In this document: piece after piece, positions 7,166 through 12,792 of the stretch
How positions within the stretch are numbered: position 1 is the stretch's first letter
Layout: each line of letters starts with the position of its first letter
DNA from: Pseudomonadota bacterium
GTDB lineage: Bacteria > Pseudomonadota > Gammaproteobacteria > Steroidobacterales > Steroidobacteraceae
DNA length: 12,792 bases
Direction: 5' to 3'
Assembly (NCBI GenBank): GCA_021820785.1
Contig: JAKADE010000040.1
Span: forward strand, 1-12,792
Program-made: the position numbers and the translations under genes
Notes under the pieces: generated by a model
Database searches by the model: none
Told to the model about the DNA's origin: nothing
The model's input: only the letters and a program-made list of their open reading frames with translations

Positions 7166-7450
7166 CGGCACCTGCGCTCCGTTCAATTGCGAAAATCACA
7201 CGCGCGTCCCCAAGGGGTACGCCGTTGATGGCCGCGGCCAGGTGTCGCGGCGCGAATCTTTCGCTCAGCGCAGACGGCGCCGCGACGCGGCGCATCGCGA
7301 CCCGGCGCCGTGCGAGCGCGCGCGCATGTTGTCCGTGCCCCCTCCCTCATGCGCGCTTACCTTACGCCCCCGTTCGGCGGCGCGCCAGCCGTGTCCGCTC
7401 GACTGGTATTCAGGCGGTGCCCCCCGCCGGGGACGGGGGTGCCGGCGCGC
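7166..7450. other. Intergenic region between folE2 and the histidine kinase gene
   Basis: This 285-bp gap lies between two minus-strand genes and presumably holds the kinase promoter. I could not find a good -35/-10 pair for it. Short inverted repeats are present: CCCC-AA-GGGG at 7210-7219 and the GC-rich hairpin described separately at 7416-7443. No convincing small gene is seen; the open frames here continue those crossing neighbouring genes in other phases. Confidence 0.5.
7416..7443. terminator. GC-rich hairpin just past the folE2 stop, possible terminator
   Basis: GGTGCCCCC (7416-7424) and GGGGGTGCC (7435-7443) can pair around a 10-base loop; on the plus-strand RNA the stem needs two G-U pairs, and on the minus strand (the folE2 direction) it has two mismatches. 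It begins eight bases past the folE2 stop. No run of U follows on either strand, so intrinsic termination is doubtful; it may only protect the 3' end. Confidence 0.25.
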
Positions 7451-8281
7451 TCAGGCGAGGCGCAGACGATCGGCCACGGTCGAGTTCGCCTCGTGCTCGA
7501 TTTCGGCAAACGCGGAGTGGTTGTGGATGGACTCGAAGTTCTCCGCCGTCACGCGGTAGCGCGTGATGCGCTCCTCGGCGTTCAGACGCACCGCGATGTC
7601 GCGCACGAGGTCTTCGGCAAATTTCGGGTTTTCGTAGGCGCGCTCGGTGACGAACTTTTCATCGGGCCGCTTCAGTAGTCCGAACACTTCGCAGGAAGCC
7701 TCTTCCTCGGCGATGCGCACCAGTTCCTCGATGGTCATCGGCGCGTTCAGCTGCGCCTCGATGGTCACGTGCGAGCGCTGGTTGTGCGCACCGTATTCGG
7801 AAATCTCCTTCGAGCAGGGGCACAGACTCGTCACCGGAACGCACACCTGCAGCGTCGCTCGCGTTCCGCCATGCGGGTCATGCACGGCGCGCATGAGAAT
7901 TTCGTGATCGAGCAGGCTCTCCACGCCCGAGACCGGCGCGGCTTTGCGGATGAAGTAGGTGCAGGCCACGGCAATCTCGCCACGGTCGGCCCCGAGCCGC
8001 GCGAGCATCCGCTGCAGCAGCGCCAGCAGCGCCGGCAGGTCGAGCGCGGACGGATTGGTCTCGATGATCTCGACGAAGCGGGACATGTGCGTCCCCTTGA
8101 CCTCGCCCGGGAGCCCGACGGACATGTCCAACCGGGCCACCGTAGCTTGCTCGCCGCCGTCCGCCTGGCGGACCCGCAGCAGGGTCCGCAAGCCTTTCAC
8201 GCCCACCCGGTTGATGCGGATGTTGCGGGTATCGGGGCTGGCTTGAACATCGGCGAGAACAGAGCGGGCAACAGCATTCAT
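7451..8281 (-). CDS. folE2: GTP cyclohydrolase IB (FolE2)
   Basis: The protein has 276 residues, a normal length for the COG1469/DUF198 family. It catalyses GTP to 7,8-dihydroneopterin triphosphate, the first step to folate and other pterins, in the cytoplasm. The family signature [11 protein letters not shown] is at 151-161. Residues matching those described for the Neisseria enzyme by spacing are C154, H166 (YGAHNQRS), E208 and E223. This is the metal-promiscuous alternative to zinc-dependent FolE and is often Zur-controlled. No Zur-like box is visible here; instead two LitR/CarH-type candidate operators and a good promoter lie upstream. The start is ATG 8281, with AGAGGA six bases before it; a longer frame to 8335 would pass through the promoter region. 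It is divergent from the B12-domain regulator, which is probably its controller. Confidence 0.96.
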   Translation of the reverse strand: MNAVARSVLADVQASPDTRNIRINRVGVKGLRTLLRVRQADGGEQATVARLDMSVGLPGEVKGTHMSRFVEIIETNPSALDLPALLALLQRMLARLGADRGEIAVACTYFIRKAAPVSGVESLLDHEILMRAVHDPHGGTRATLQVCVPVTSLCPCSKEISEYGAHNQRSHVTIEAQLNAPMTIEELVRIAEEEASCEVFGLLKRPDEKFVTERAYENPKFAEDLVRDIAVRLNAEERITRYRVTAENFESIHNHSAFAEIEHEANSTVADRLRLA

Positions 8282-8300
8282 GGCGCGTCCTCTAGGCTTA

Positions 8301-8315
8301 TTTGTCCTGGACAAA
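8301..8315. promoter_or_regulatory. Operator 1: TTTGTCC-T-GGACAAA palindrome
   Basis: This is a perfect 7-1-7 palindrome. It lies downstream of the predicted folE2 start site (about +11 to +25) and overlaps the predicted -35 (TGGACA, 8308-8313) of the divergent regulator gene. It contains the T-n-n-A-C-A core that, as I recall, was described for CarH operator repeats. Binding by the adjacent regulator is inferred. Confidence 0.6.
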
Positions 8316-8336
8316 ATTACTTTTCGCTGCAACAAT
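8308..8336 (+). promoter_or_regulatory. Candidate promoter of the LitR/CarH-type regulator gene
   Basis: TGGACA (8308-8313, five of six consensus bases) and AACAAT (8331-8336, four of six) are spaced by 17 bp, predicting a start near 8343. The -35 lies inside operator 1 and the -10 overlaps the folE2 -10 on the other strand, so the two promoters are likely to exclude one another. Operator 2 would fall in the leader, at about +21 to +35. Confidence 0.5.
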
Positions 8337-8360
8337 AGGCTTTAAATCGAACCCTGTCAA
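8332..8360 (-). promoter_or_regulatory. Sigma70-type promoter of folE2
   Basis: On the minus strand a perfect TTGACA (8355-8360) and TATTGT (8332-8337, four of six) are separated by 17 bp, predicting a start near 8325 and a leader of about 44 bases with AGAGGA before the ATG. The -35 ends 2 bp from operator 2, and operator 1 lies in the leader. Confidence 0.65.
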
Positions 8361-8362
8361 TT

Positions 8363-8377
8363 TTTGTCTAGGACATT
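8363..8377. promoter_or_regulatory. Operator 2: imperfect TTTGTCTAGGACATT palindrome
   Basis: This site matches operator 1 at 11 of 15 positions and keeps the TGTC...GACA arms. The centres of the two sites are 62 bp apart, close to six helical turns, so bound proteins could face the same side. It covers the ribosome site of the regulator gene (AGGA, 8370-8373) and abuts the folE2 -35. On the minus strand T-n-n-A-C-A occurs here and again 10 bp away in the -35 itself. Confidence 0.55.
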
Positions 8378-8378
8378 C

Positions 8379-9320
8379 GTGCCAACGACCGAGCTCCCTG
8401 ATGTGTCGATCAGCGCCGTGGAACGCGAGACGGGGCTGTCCAAGGACACATTGCGGGTCTGGGAGCGTCGCTACGGGTTTCCGCTCCCGCGGCGCGATGC
8501 GCATGGCGAGCGCCTCTATCCGCAGGACCAGGTGCACAAGCTGCGGCTGATCAGCCGCCTGCTCGACCGCGGACTTCGGCCGGGCCAGGTGGTCGGCGCA
8601 CCGCTCGAGGCGTTGCTCGCGCGGGCGACGGAAGAGGGCGGGATGCCCTCCCAGGGCGCCCGCTCGGAAGACGGCGAGCGGCTCGAGACGACGCTGCAGC
8701 TTCTCGCAGCCTACGACGAGGCCGGGCTGCGTTCGCACCTGTCCCTGGCGTTGCAGCGGCTCGGACTGCAACGCTTCGTGATCGATTTCGCGGCGCCGAT
8801 GAATCTCAAGGTCGGCGAGGCCTGGTCGCTCGGTCAGCTTTCGATCAGCCAGGAGCACCTCTACACCGAACAGATGCAGCACCAGCTGCGCCAGGGCATC
8901 GGCGCGATCTACCCCGGGGTGCGCGGCCCGAGCGTGATGCTGACGACGCTGCCGGGCGAGGAGCACCAGCTGGGACTGCTGATGGCGCAGGCGTGTCTGG
9001 CGGTCGAAGGCATCCGCTGCGTCTCTTTAGGCGTGCAGACGCCCGCCTGGGACATCAGCGAGGCGGCGCGGCTGCACGGGGTGGATGTGGTCGGGCTGTC
9101 CTTCAGCGAGGCGCTGCGGCAGAAGGTCGCATTCGAGATGCTCGAAGACCTGCGTGACCGGCTGCCGGAGCGGATCGAAATCTGGGCCGGCGGCGCACTC
9201 TGGGCCCGGCTGCGCCGCCGCCTCCCGGGCGTGCGCTTCATCTCCCGCCTCGAGCAGCTCTCGCAGGTGATCGCCGAGTACCGGGCCGAACACCAAAGTC
9301 CCATCGCGAACGCGGGGTGA
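8379..9320 (+). CDS. litR: LitR/CarH-type MerR-family regulator with B12-binding photoreceptor domain
   Basis: The protein has 313 residues. Residues 8-70 are a MerR-type helix-turn-helix (SISAVERETGLSKDTLRVWERRYGFPLP). Residues about 100-175 form a B12-cap four-helix bundle and about 185-300 a cobalamin-binding Rossmann domain. Key CarH-like residues are present: W149-x9-E159-H160 in the cap, the lower-ligand histidine H196 in GEEHQLG, the GLSFSEAL segment, and the GG of IWAGGAL at 271-272. Proteins of this type bind adenosylcobalamin and DNA in the dark and fall off when light breaks the Co-C bond; that behaviour is known for CarH and inferred here. The GTG at 8379 is chosen because AGGA lies five bases upstream; a TTG at 8364 would sit inside operator 2 without a ribosome site. 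Two operator-like palindromes precede it, suggesting autoregulation and control of divergent folE2. A Rieske oxygenase gene overlaps its stop. Confidence 0.9.
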   Translation: MPTTELPDVSISAVERETGLSKDTLRVWERRYGFPLPRRDAHGERLYPQDQVHKLRLISRLLDRGLRPGQVVGAPLEALLARATEEGGMPSQGARSEDGERLETTLQLLAAYDEAGLRSHLSLALQRLGLQRFVIDFAAPMNLKVGEAWSLGQLSISQEHLYTEQMQHQLRQGIGAIYPGVRGPSVMLTTLPGEEHQLGLLMAQACLAVEGIRCVSLGVQTPAWDISEAARLHGVDVVGLSFSEALRQKVAFEMLEDLRDRLPERIEIWAGGALWARLRRRLPGVRFISRLEQLSQVIAEYRAEHQSPIANAG

Positions 9321-10285
9321 ACCGGGTGTTCCAGGACTTCGCCCACGTCTGGACGCCCGTCGCATTCAGCTCGCGGCTGCCGCGCGCCCGCCCCCTGCGC
9401 GTCGAGGTGGCGGGCACGGCGCTGGTGCTGTTCCGGGATGCGCACGGAGCGCCCGCGGCCCTGCTCGACCGCTGTCCGCACCGGGGCGTGGCGCTCTCAC
9501 TGGGTACCGTGATCGGCGGCTGCCTTCAGTGCCCGTTTCACGGCTGGCGTTTCGCGCGCTCCGGACAGTGCGTCGAGGTTCCCTGGAATCCACACGTGCG
9601 CCGCGAGCGTCTCACCGCCCTCGCCGTGCCGGCCGTTGAGCTCGCAGGCCAGATCTGGATCCACACCTCGCTGGGCGATCCGCCACCGCCGCCCCCGTCC
9701 GTGCATGAGGCACTGCTCGGCACCCGCACCCGGATCAGCGGCATTGAGATGACCTGGAACACGCACTGGACCCGTGCGATGGAAAACATGCTCGATTGGC
9801 CGCACCTGCCCTTCGTTCACCGGCGCAGCATCGGCAAGGACCTCGTGGCGTTGCTCGGGGAGCGTCTCGAGACGCGGATCGAGCCGCATGAGTGGGGATG
9901 GCGCGTGCGCACGGCGCTGCACGGGCAGGTACGGCCCGGTATGCTCGACTTTCGCCGGCCCAACCAGATGAACTTGCACATTCCCGTGCCCGGCCGTGAG
10001 CTGACGCTGGCAGTGGCCTGCATCCCGGTGGCTGAACGGCGCACCAGACTCCTGCTCAGCGCGGCGCGCAATTTCGCGCGCTCGCCGCTGCTCGATGGGC
10101 TGTTCAACCGGGCCAACCGGCGCATCGCCGCGGAGGACCGCGCCATCGTCGAATCGTCCGAGCCGCCGGAAATCCCGCCGGCGCGAGCCGACCACTCGGT
10201 ACCGACCGACCGCGCGACGCTGCGCTTTCGTCACTACTACTTCAGCGCACTGAAGGGCAGTGCGTGCGCCGCACCGCCCGCGTAA
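9317..10285 (+). CDS. Rieske [2Fe-2S] non-haem iron oxygenase, alpha-subunit type
   Basis: The protein has 322 residues. The N-terminal Rieske domain has C53-P-H55-R-G and C72-P-F-H75-G-W, the two Cys and two His holding the [2Fe-2S] cluster. The catalytic domain has the E-N-x-x-D-x-x-H-x4-H motif (ENMLDWPHLPFVH, 156-168), so iron ligands are H163 and H168, with D160 as electron bridge; a third acidic ligand probably lies in AEDRAIVESSE (272-282). The sequence resembles the pheophorbide a oxygenase/vanillate demethylase branch, but it is short and the substrate cannot be named. No reductase or ferredoxin gene is nearby. The GTG start at 9317 overlaps the regulator stop (GTGA); a second GTG at 9326, three residues in, has GGGGTGA five bases upstream and may be the true start. 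Co-translation with the B12 photoreceptor suggests the reaction is tied to light or oxidative stress, which is inference. Confidence 0.9.
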   Translation: MNRVFQDFAHVWTPVAFSSRLPRARPLRVEVAGTALVLFRDAHGAPAALLDRCPHRGVALSLGTVIGGCLQCPFHGWRFARSGQCVEVPWNPHVRRERLTALAVPAVELAGQIWIHTSLGDPPPPPPSVHEALLGTRTRISGIEMTWNTHWTRAMENMLDWPHLPFVHRRSIGKDLVALLGERLETRIEPHEWGWRVRTALHGQVRPGMLDFRRPNQMNLHIPVPGRELTLAVACIPVAERRTRLLLSAARNFARSPLLDGLFNRANRRIAAEDRAIVESSEPPEIPPARADHSVPTDRATLRFRHYYFSALKGSACAAPPA

Positions 10286-10286
10286 G

Positions 10287-10301
10287 GCGGCGCAGCGCCG
10301 C
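10287..10301. terminator. Palindrome between convergent Rieske and tex genes
   Basis: GCGGCGC-A-GCGCCGC is a perfect 7-1-7 palindrome filling most of the 22-bp gap between the converging stop codons. RNA from either strand could fold into a short GC-rich hairpin (about five pairs with a small loop). No T-run follows on either side, so if it terminates transcription it would be an atypical or Rho-assisted site. Confidence 0.3.
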
Positions 10302-10307
10302 GCACTG

Positions 10308-12683
10308 CTAGCGCTTCAGCGCGCGCGCCAGCGCCTCGGCCATCACTCCATTGCCGCCGGGCTCGGCGGCGCGGGCCACCGGGGCACGCGATGCGGATCG
10401 CGAGTTGCCGCGGCTCCGATCCGCTCCCCCGCTCGGCCGCGGCGCGCCCCCGGTGCGCTCGTGCGACGGGGCTTCATCGAGCCTCATGGTGAGCGCGACC
10501 CGCCGGCGCTGCAGGTCGACCTCCAGCACTTTGACCTTGACCACGTCGCCGGCCTTGACGAGCTCGCGCGGGTCCTTCACGAACCGGTGCGACATCATCG
10601 AGATGTGTACCAGACCGTCCTGGTGGACACCGATGTCGACGAATGCGCCGAAGTTGGTGACGTTGGTCACCACGCCCTCGAGCAGCATGCCGGGCTTGAG
10701 ATCCTTCAGATCCTCCACGCCCTCGTGGAATACCGCGGTCTTGAACTCCGGACGCGGGTCGCGGCCGGGCTTCTCGAGCTCGCGCAGGATGTCGCGCACC
10801 GTCGGCAGACCGAAGCGCTCATCAGTATACCGGTGGGCATCGATCTGCTTCAGCGTGCCGGCATCGCCCATCACCTGGGCGAGCGGCTTGCCCAGATCTC
10901 CGAGGATGCGTTCGACGAGCGGATAGGCCTCCGGGTGCACTGCCGAGCGATCGAGCGGGTTCGAGCCGTCGTTGACGCGCAGGAATCCCGCCGCCTGCTC
11001 GAACGTCTTGGCACCCAAACGCGGCACGGCCAGCAGCGCCTCGCGGCTCGCGAACGCGCCGTGCTCGTTGCGGTGGCGCACGATGGACTCGGCCAGCGTC
11101 GCCGAGAGCCCCGAAATGCGCGCCAGAAGCGCCGGGGAGGCGGTGTTGACGTCGACACCGACGGCGTTGACGCAGTCCTCGACCACGGCATCGAGCGAGC
11201 GGGCGAGTTTGCTCTGGTTGACGTCGTGCTGGTACTGACCGACCCCGATCGATTTCGGATCGATTTTCACCAGCTCGGCGAGCGGGTCCTGCAGGCGGCG
11301 CGCAATCGACACCGCACCGCGCAGGCTGACGTCGAGCTCCGGCAGCTCGCGCGATGCGAGCTCGGATGCCGAGTACACCGAGGCGCCGGCCTCCGATACG
11401 ACGATCTTGGTGAGCTTCAGTTCGGGAAAACGCTTGATCAGATCGGCGGCCAGCCGGTCCGTCTCGCGGGACGCCGTTCCGTTGCCGATGCTGATCAGAT
11501 CGACCGAATGCTTGCGGCAGAGCGCCGCGAGCACCTGCAGTGTCGTCTCCCAATCATTGCGCGGCACGTGCGGGTAGACCGTTGCGGTCTCGAGCACCTT
11601 GCCGGTACGGTCTACGACCGCGACTTTCACTCCGGTGCGCAGTCCCGGATCGAGTCCCATCGTGGCGCGCGGACCGGCCGGCGCGGCGAGCAGCAGGTCG
11701 TGCAGATTGCGCGCGAACACGGAGATCGCCTCGGTTTCGGCGCTTTCGCGCAGTTCCGCGAACAGCTCGCCCTCGAGCTGCCAGGCCAGCTTCACCTGCC
11801 AGCACCAGCGCACCGTCTGGGCCAGCCACGCATCGGCCGGGCGTCCCTGATCGGCAATCGCAAAGCGGGCAGCGATCTTGCGCTCGCAGGACGTGACCTC
11901 GGCGGCGGGCGCAGCCGCACCATCGGTCTCGAGCTGCTCGGGCAGCTTCAGAGCGACCTGCAGTACCTGCTCCTTGCGCCCGCGAAACAGCGCGAGCGCC
12001 CGATGCGAAGGAATCGCCTTGAACGGCTCGCGGTAGTCGAAGTAGTCGCGGAACTTCGCGCCCGCCTCCTCCTTGCCCGGCTCGATCTTTGCGACCACCC
12101 ACCCCATCTCGCGCAGATGTTCGCGCAGCGCGCCGACCAGCGCCGCATCCTCCGCGAAGCGCTCCATCAACACCTGGCGGGCGCCCTCCAGCGCTGCCTT
12201 GGTGTCCGGGGCACCCGGGTTTTCACCCTGTTCCGTGCTGAACGGCTCGCGCAGGTACTTGGCCGCCTCGCTCTGCGGATCGAGCCGCGGATCCTCGAGC
12301 AGTGCGGCGGCGAGCACATCGAGACCCGCCTCGCGCGCGATCTGCGCCTTGGTACGCCGCTTGGGCTTGTAGGGCAGATACAGGTCCTCGAGGCGCTGCT
12401 TGGTGTCGGCAGCCTCGAGGTTCGCGCGCAGCTCGGGCGTCAGCTTCCCCTGCTCCTCGATGCTCTTCAGCACGACCGCGCGCCGCTCCTCGAGCTCGCG
12501 CAGATAGACCAGGCGCTCCTGCAACGTGCGCAGCTGAGCATCATCGAGGCCCCCGGTGGCCTCCTTGCGGTAGCGGGCGACGAACGGGACGGTGGCGCCG
12601 CCGTCGAGCAGCGCGACGGCGGCGAGAACCTGCGGCGGACGGACCGCGAGTTCCGCGGCAATACGGGATTCGATGGACGGCAT
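10308..12683 (-). CDS. tex: Tex family RNA-binding transcription accessory protein
   Basis: The protein has 791 residues, full length for Tex. It opens with the conserved Tex N-terminus ([14 protein letters not shown], then [21 protein letters not shown] at 28-48) and [21 protein letters not shown] (98-118). A YqgF/RuvC-like fold lies at about 340-465 ([30 protein letters not shown]), helix-hairpin-helix motifs at about 500-570 ([30 protein letters not shown]) and a C-terminal S1 RNA-binding domain at about 663-736 ([21 protein letters not shown]). The last 55 residues are a low-complexity basic, Gly/Ser/Arg-rich tail. Tex binds RNA and associates with transcription; it affects toxin expression and stress fitness in several bacteria. 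ATG 12683 fits the family N-terminus, although a good Shine-Dalgarno is lacking (the upstream bases are CCCCTCCCCAACGCTG). It stands alone and converges on the Rieske gene. Confidence 0.97.
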   Translation of the reverse strand: MPSIESRIAAELAVRPPQVLAAVALLDGGATVPFVARYRKEATGGLDDAQLRTLQERLVYLRELEERRAVVLKSIEEQGKLTPELRANLEAADTKQRLEDLYLPYKPKRRTKAQIAREAGLDVLAAALLEDPRLDPQSEAAKYLREPFSTEQGENPGAPDTKAALEGARQVLMERFAEDAALVGALREHLREMGWVVAKIEPGKEEAGAKFRDYFDYREPFKAIPSHRALALFRGRKEQVLQVALKLPEQLETDGAAAPAAEVTSCERKIAARFAIADQGRPADAWLAQTVRWCWQVKLAWQLEGELFAELRESAETEAISVFARNLHDLLLAAPAGPRATMGLDPGLRTGVKVAVVDRTGKVLETATVYPHVPRNDWETTLQVLAALCRKHSVDLISIGNGTASRETDRLAADLIKRFPELKLTKIVVSEAGASVYSASELASRELPELDVSLRGAVSIARRLQDPLAELVKIDPKSIGVGQYQHDVNQSKLARSLDAVVEDCVNAVGVDVNTASPALLARISGLSATLAESIVRHRNEHGAFASREALLAVPRLGAKTFEQAAGFLRVNDGSNPLDRSAVHPEAYPLVERILGDLGKPLAQVMGDAGTLKQIDAHRYTDERFGLPTVRDILRELEKPGRDPRPEFKTAVFHEGVEDLKDLKPGMLLEGVVTNVTNFGAFVDIGVHQDGLVHISMMSHRFVKDPRELVKAGDVVKVKVLEVDLQRRRVALTMRLDEAPSHERTGGAPRPSGGADRSRGNSRSASRAPVARAAEPGGNGVMAEALARALKR

Positions 12684-12699
12684 CAGCGTTGGGGAGGGG

Positions 12700-12717
12700 G
12701 CGGCCGAAGGAGGCCGC
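12700..12717. repeat. Inverted repeat in the tex upstream region
   Basis: GCGGCC - 6 bp - GGCCGC is a perfect 6-bp-arm inverted repeat located 17-34 bp before the tex start. If transcribed it would form a hairpin in the tex leader just ahead of a start codon that lacks a clear ribosome site; if the candidate promoter at 12718-12746 is used, it instead spans the start point of transcription. Confidence 0.4.
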
Positions 12718-12746
12718 ACTATGCGCAATCGGCCGCCCCGCAACAA
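12718..12746 (-). promoter_or_regulatory. Weak candidate promoter for tex
   Basis: On the minus strand TTGTTG (12741-12746) and CATAGT (12718-12723) are spaced by 17 bp, each matching four of six consensus bases. The predicted start is near 12711. The match is modest in GC-rich DNA and the promoter could equally lie beyond the window. Confidence 0.3.
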
Positions 12747-12792
12747 GTCTTGCGTCGGGCGCCGCAATTCGCCTAGTGCGCCCGGCGCCGCG

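Noticed and set aside
4400..7228. Two long plus-strand open frames (436 and 441 codons) opposite the histidine kinase
   Set aside because: They mirror the kinase codons, show no domains, and overlap a gene whose motifs are all intact on the other strand.
8282..8335. A longer FolE2 start at 8335
   Set aside because: The extension would begin upstream of the predicted transcription start and read through operator 1; ATG 8281 has a good AGAGGA site and fits the family.
8282..8378. A Zur box controlling folE2
   Set aside because: folE2 is often a Zur target, but the palindromes here are TTTGTC/GGACA types and do not resemble the AT-rich TGTTATnnnATAACA-like Zur site.
10260..12776. An 838-codon open frame on the plus strand covering all of tex
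   Set aside because: It is the antisense of a clearly conserved gene. Stop codons are rare in such GC-rich antisense frames, and its translation is Arg/Leu/Gln/His-rich with no recognisable domain.
1..12792. tRNA/rRNA genes, CRISPR arrays, insertion sequences, phage or toxin-antitoxin genes
   Set aside because: I saw no cloverleaf-like intergenic sequence, no spaced direct repeats, no transposase or integrase, and base composition appears even throughout.

Overview
The window is GC-rich chromosomal DNA from a proteobacterium. A gamma- or betaproteobacterium seems likely, judging by a full-length Tex protein, a YafY-type WYL regulator, PilZ/EAL cyclic-di-GMP proteins and a LitR/CarH-type regulator beside folE2. 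I cannot name the genus. It holds nine protein genes, eight of them complete, with short intergenic gaps (none over 300 bp). I see no RNA genes, insertion sequences, phage genes or CRISPR arrays.

Region 1 (1-2154, all minus strand) reads like one operon: a short-chain dehydrogenase, a WYL-domain repressor-type regulator whose GTG start overlaps the dehydrogenase stop (GTGA), and, 64 bp further on, a glutathione S-transferase cut by the window edge. An inverted repeat lies just ahead of the transferase and is a possible operator.

Region 2 (2413-7165) looks like a cyclic-di-GMP signalling island. A plus-strand gene encodes an unusual J domain - zinc ribbon - PilZ-like fusion. The next plus-strand gene has its own good sigma70 promoter and encodes a receiver-EAL phosphodiesterase with all expected catalytic residues. 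Facing it, with only 4 bp between stop codons, is a large membrane hybrid histidine kinase (CHASE3-like sensor, PAS, GAF, kinase, receiver). The inferred logic is: kinase senses a signal, the receiver-EAL protein changes cyclic-di-GMP, and the PilZ-J protein may read it and pass it to a DnaK-type chaperone or another partner.

Region 3 (7451-10285) looks like a cobalamin/light-responsive module. folE2 (GTP cyclohydrolase IB) and a MerR-type regulator with a CarH-like B12 domain are transcribed divergently from an about 100 bp intergenic region. That region carries two overlapping face-to-face sigma70 promoters and two related TTTGTC...GGACA palindromes. A Rieske-type oxygenase overlaps the regulator stop by 4 bp (GTGA), so it is probably translated with the photoreceptor.

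Region 4 (10308-12683, minus) is tex, a conserved RNA-binding transcription accessory protein. It converges on the Rieske gene and is preceded by a short leader with a palindrome and a weak promoter.
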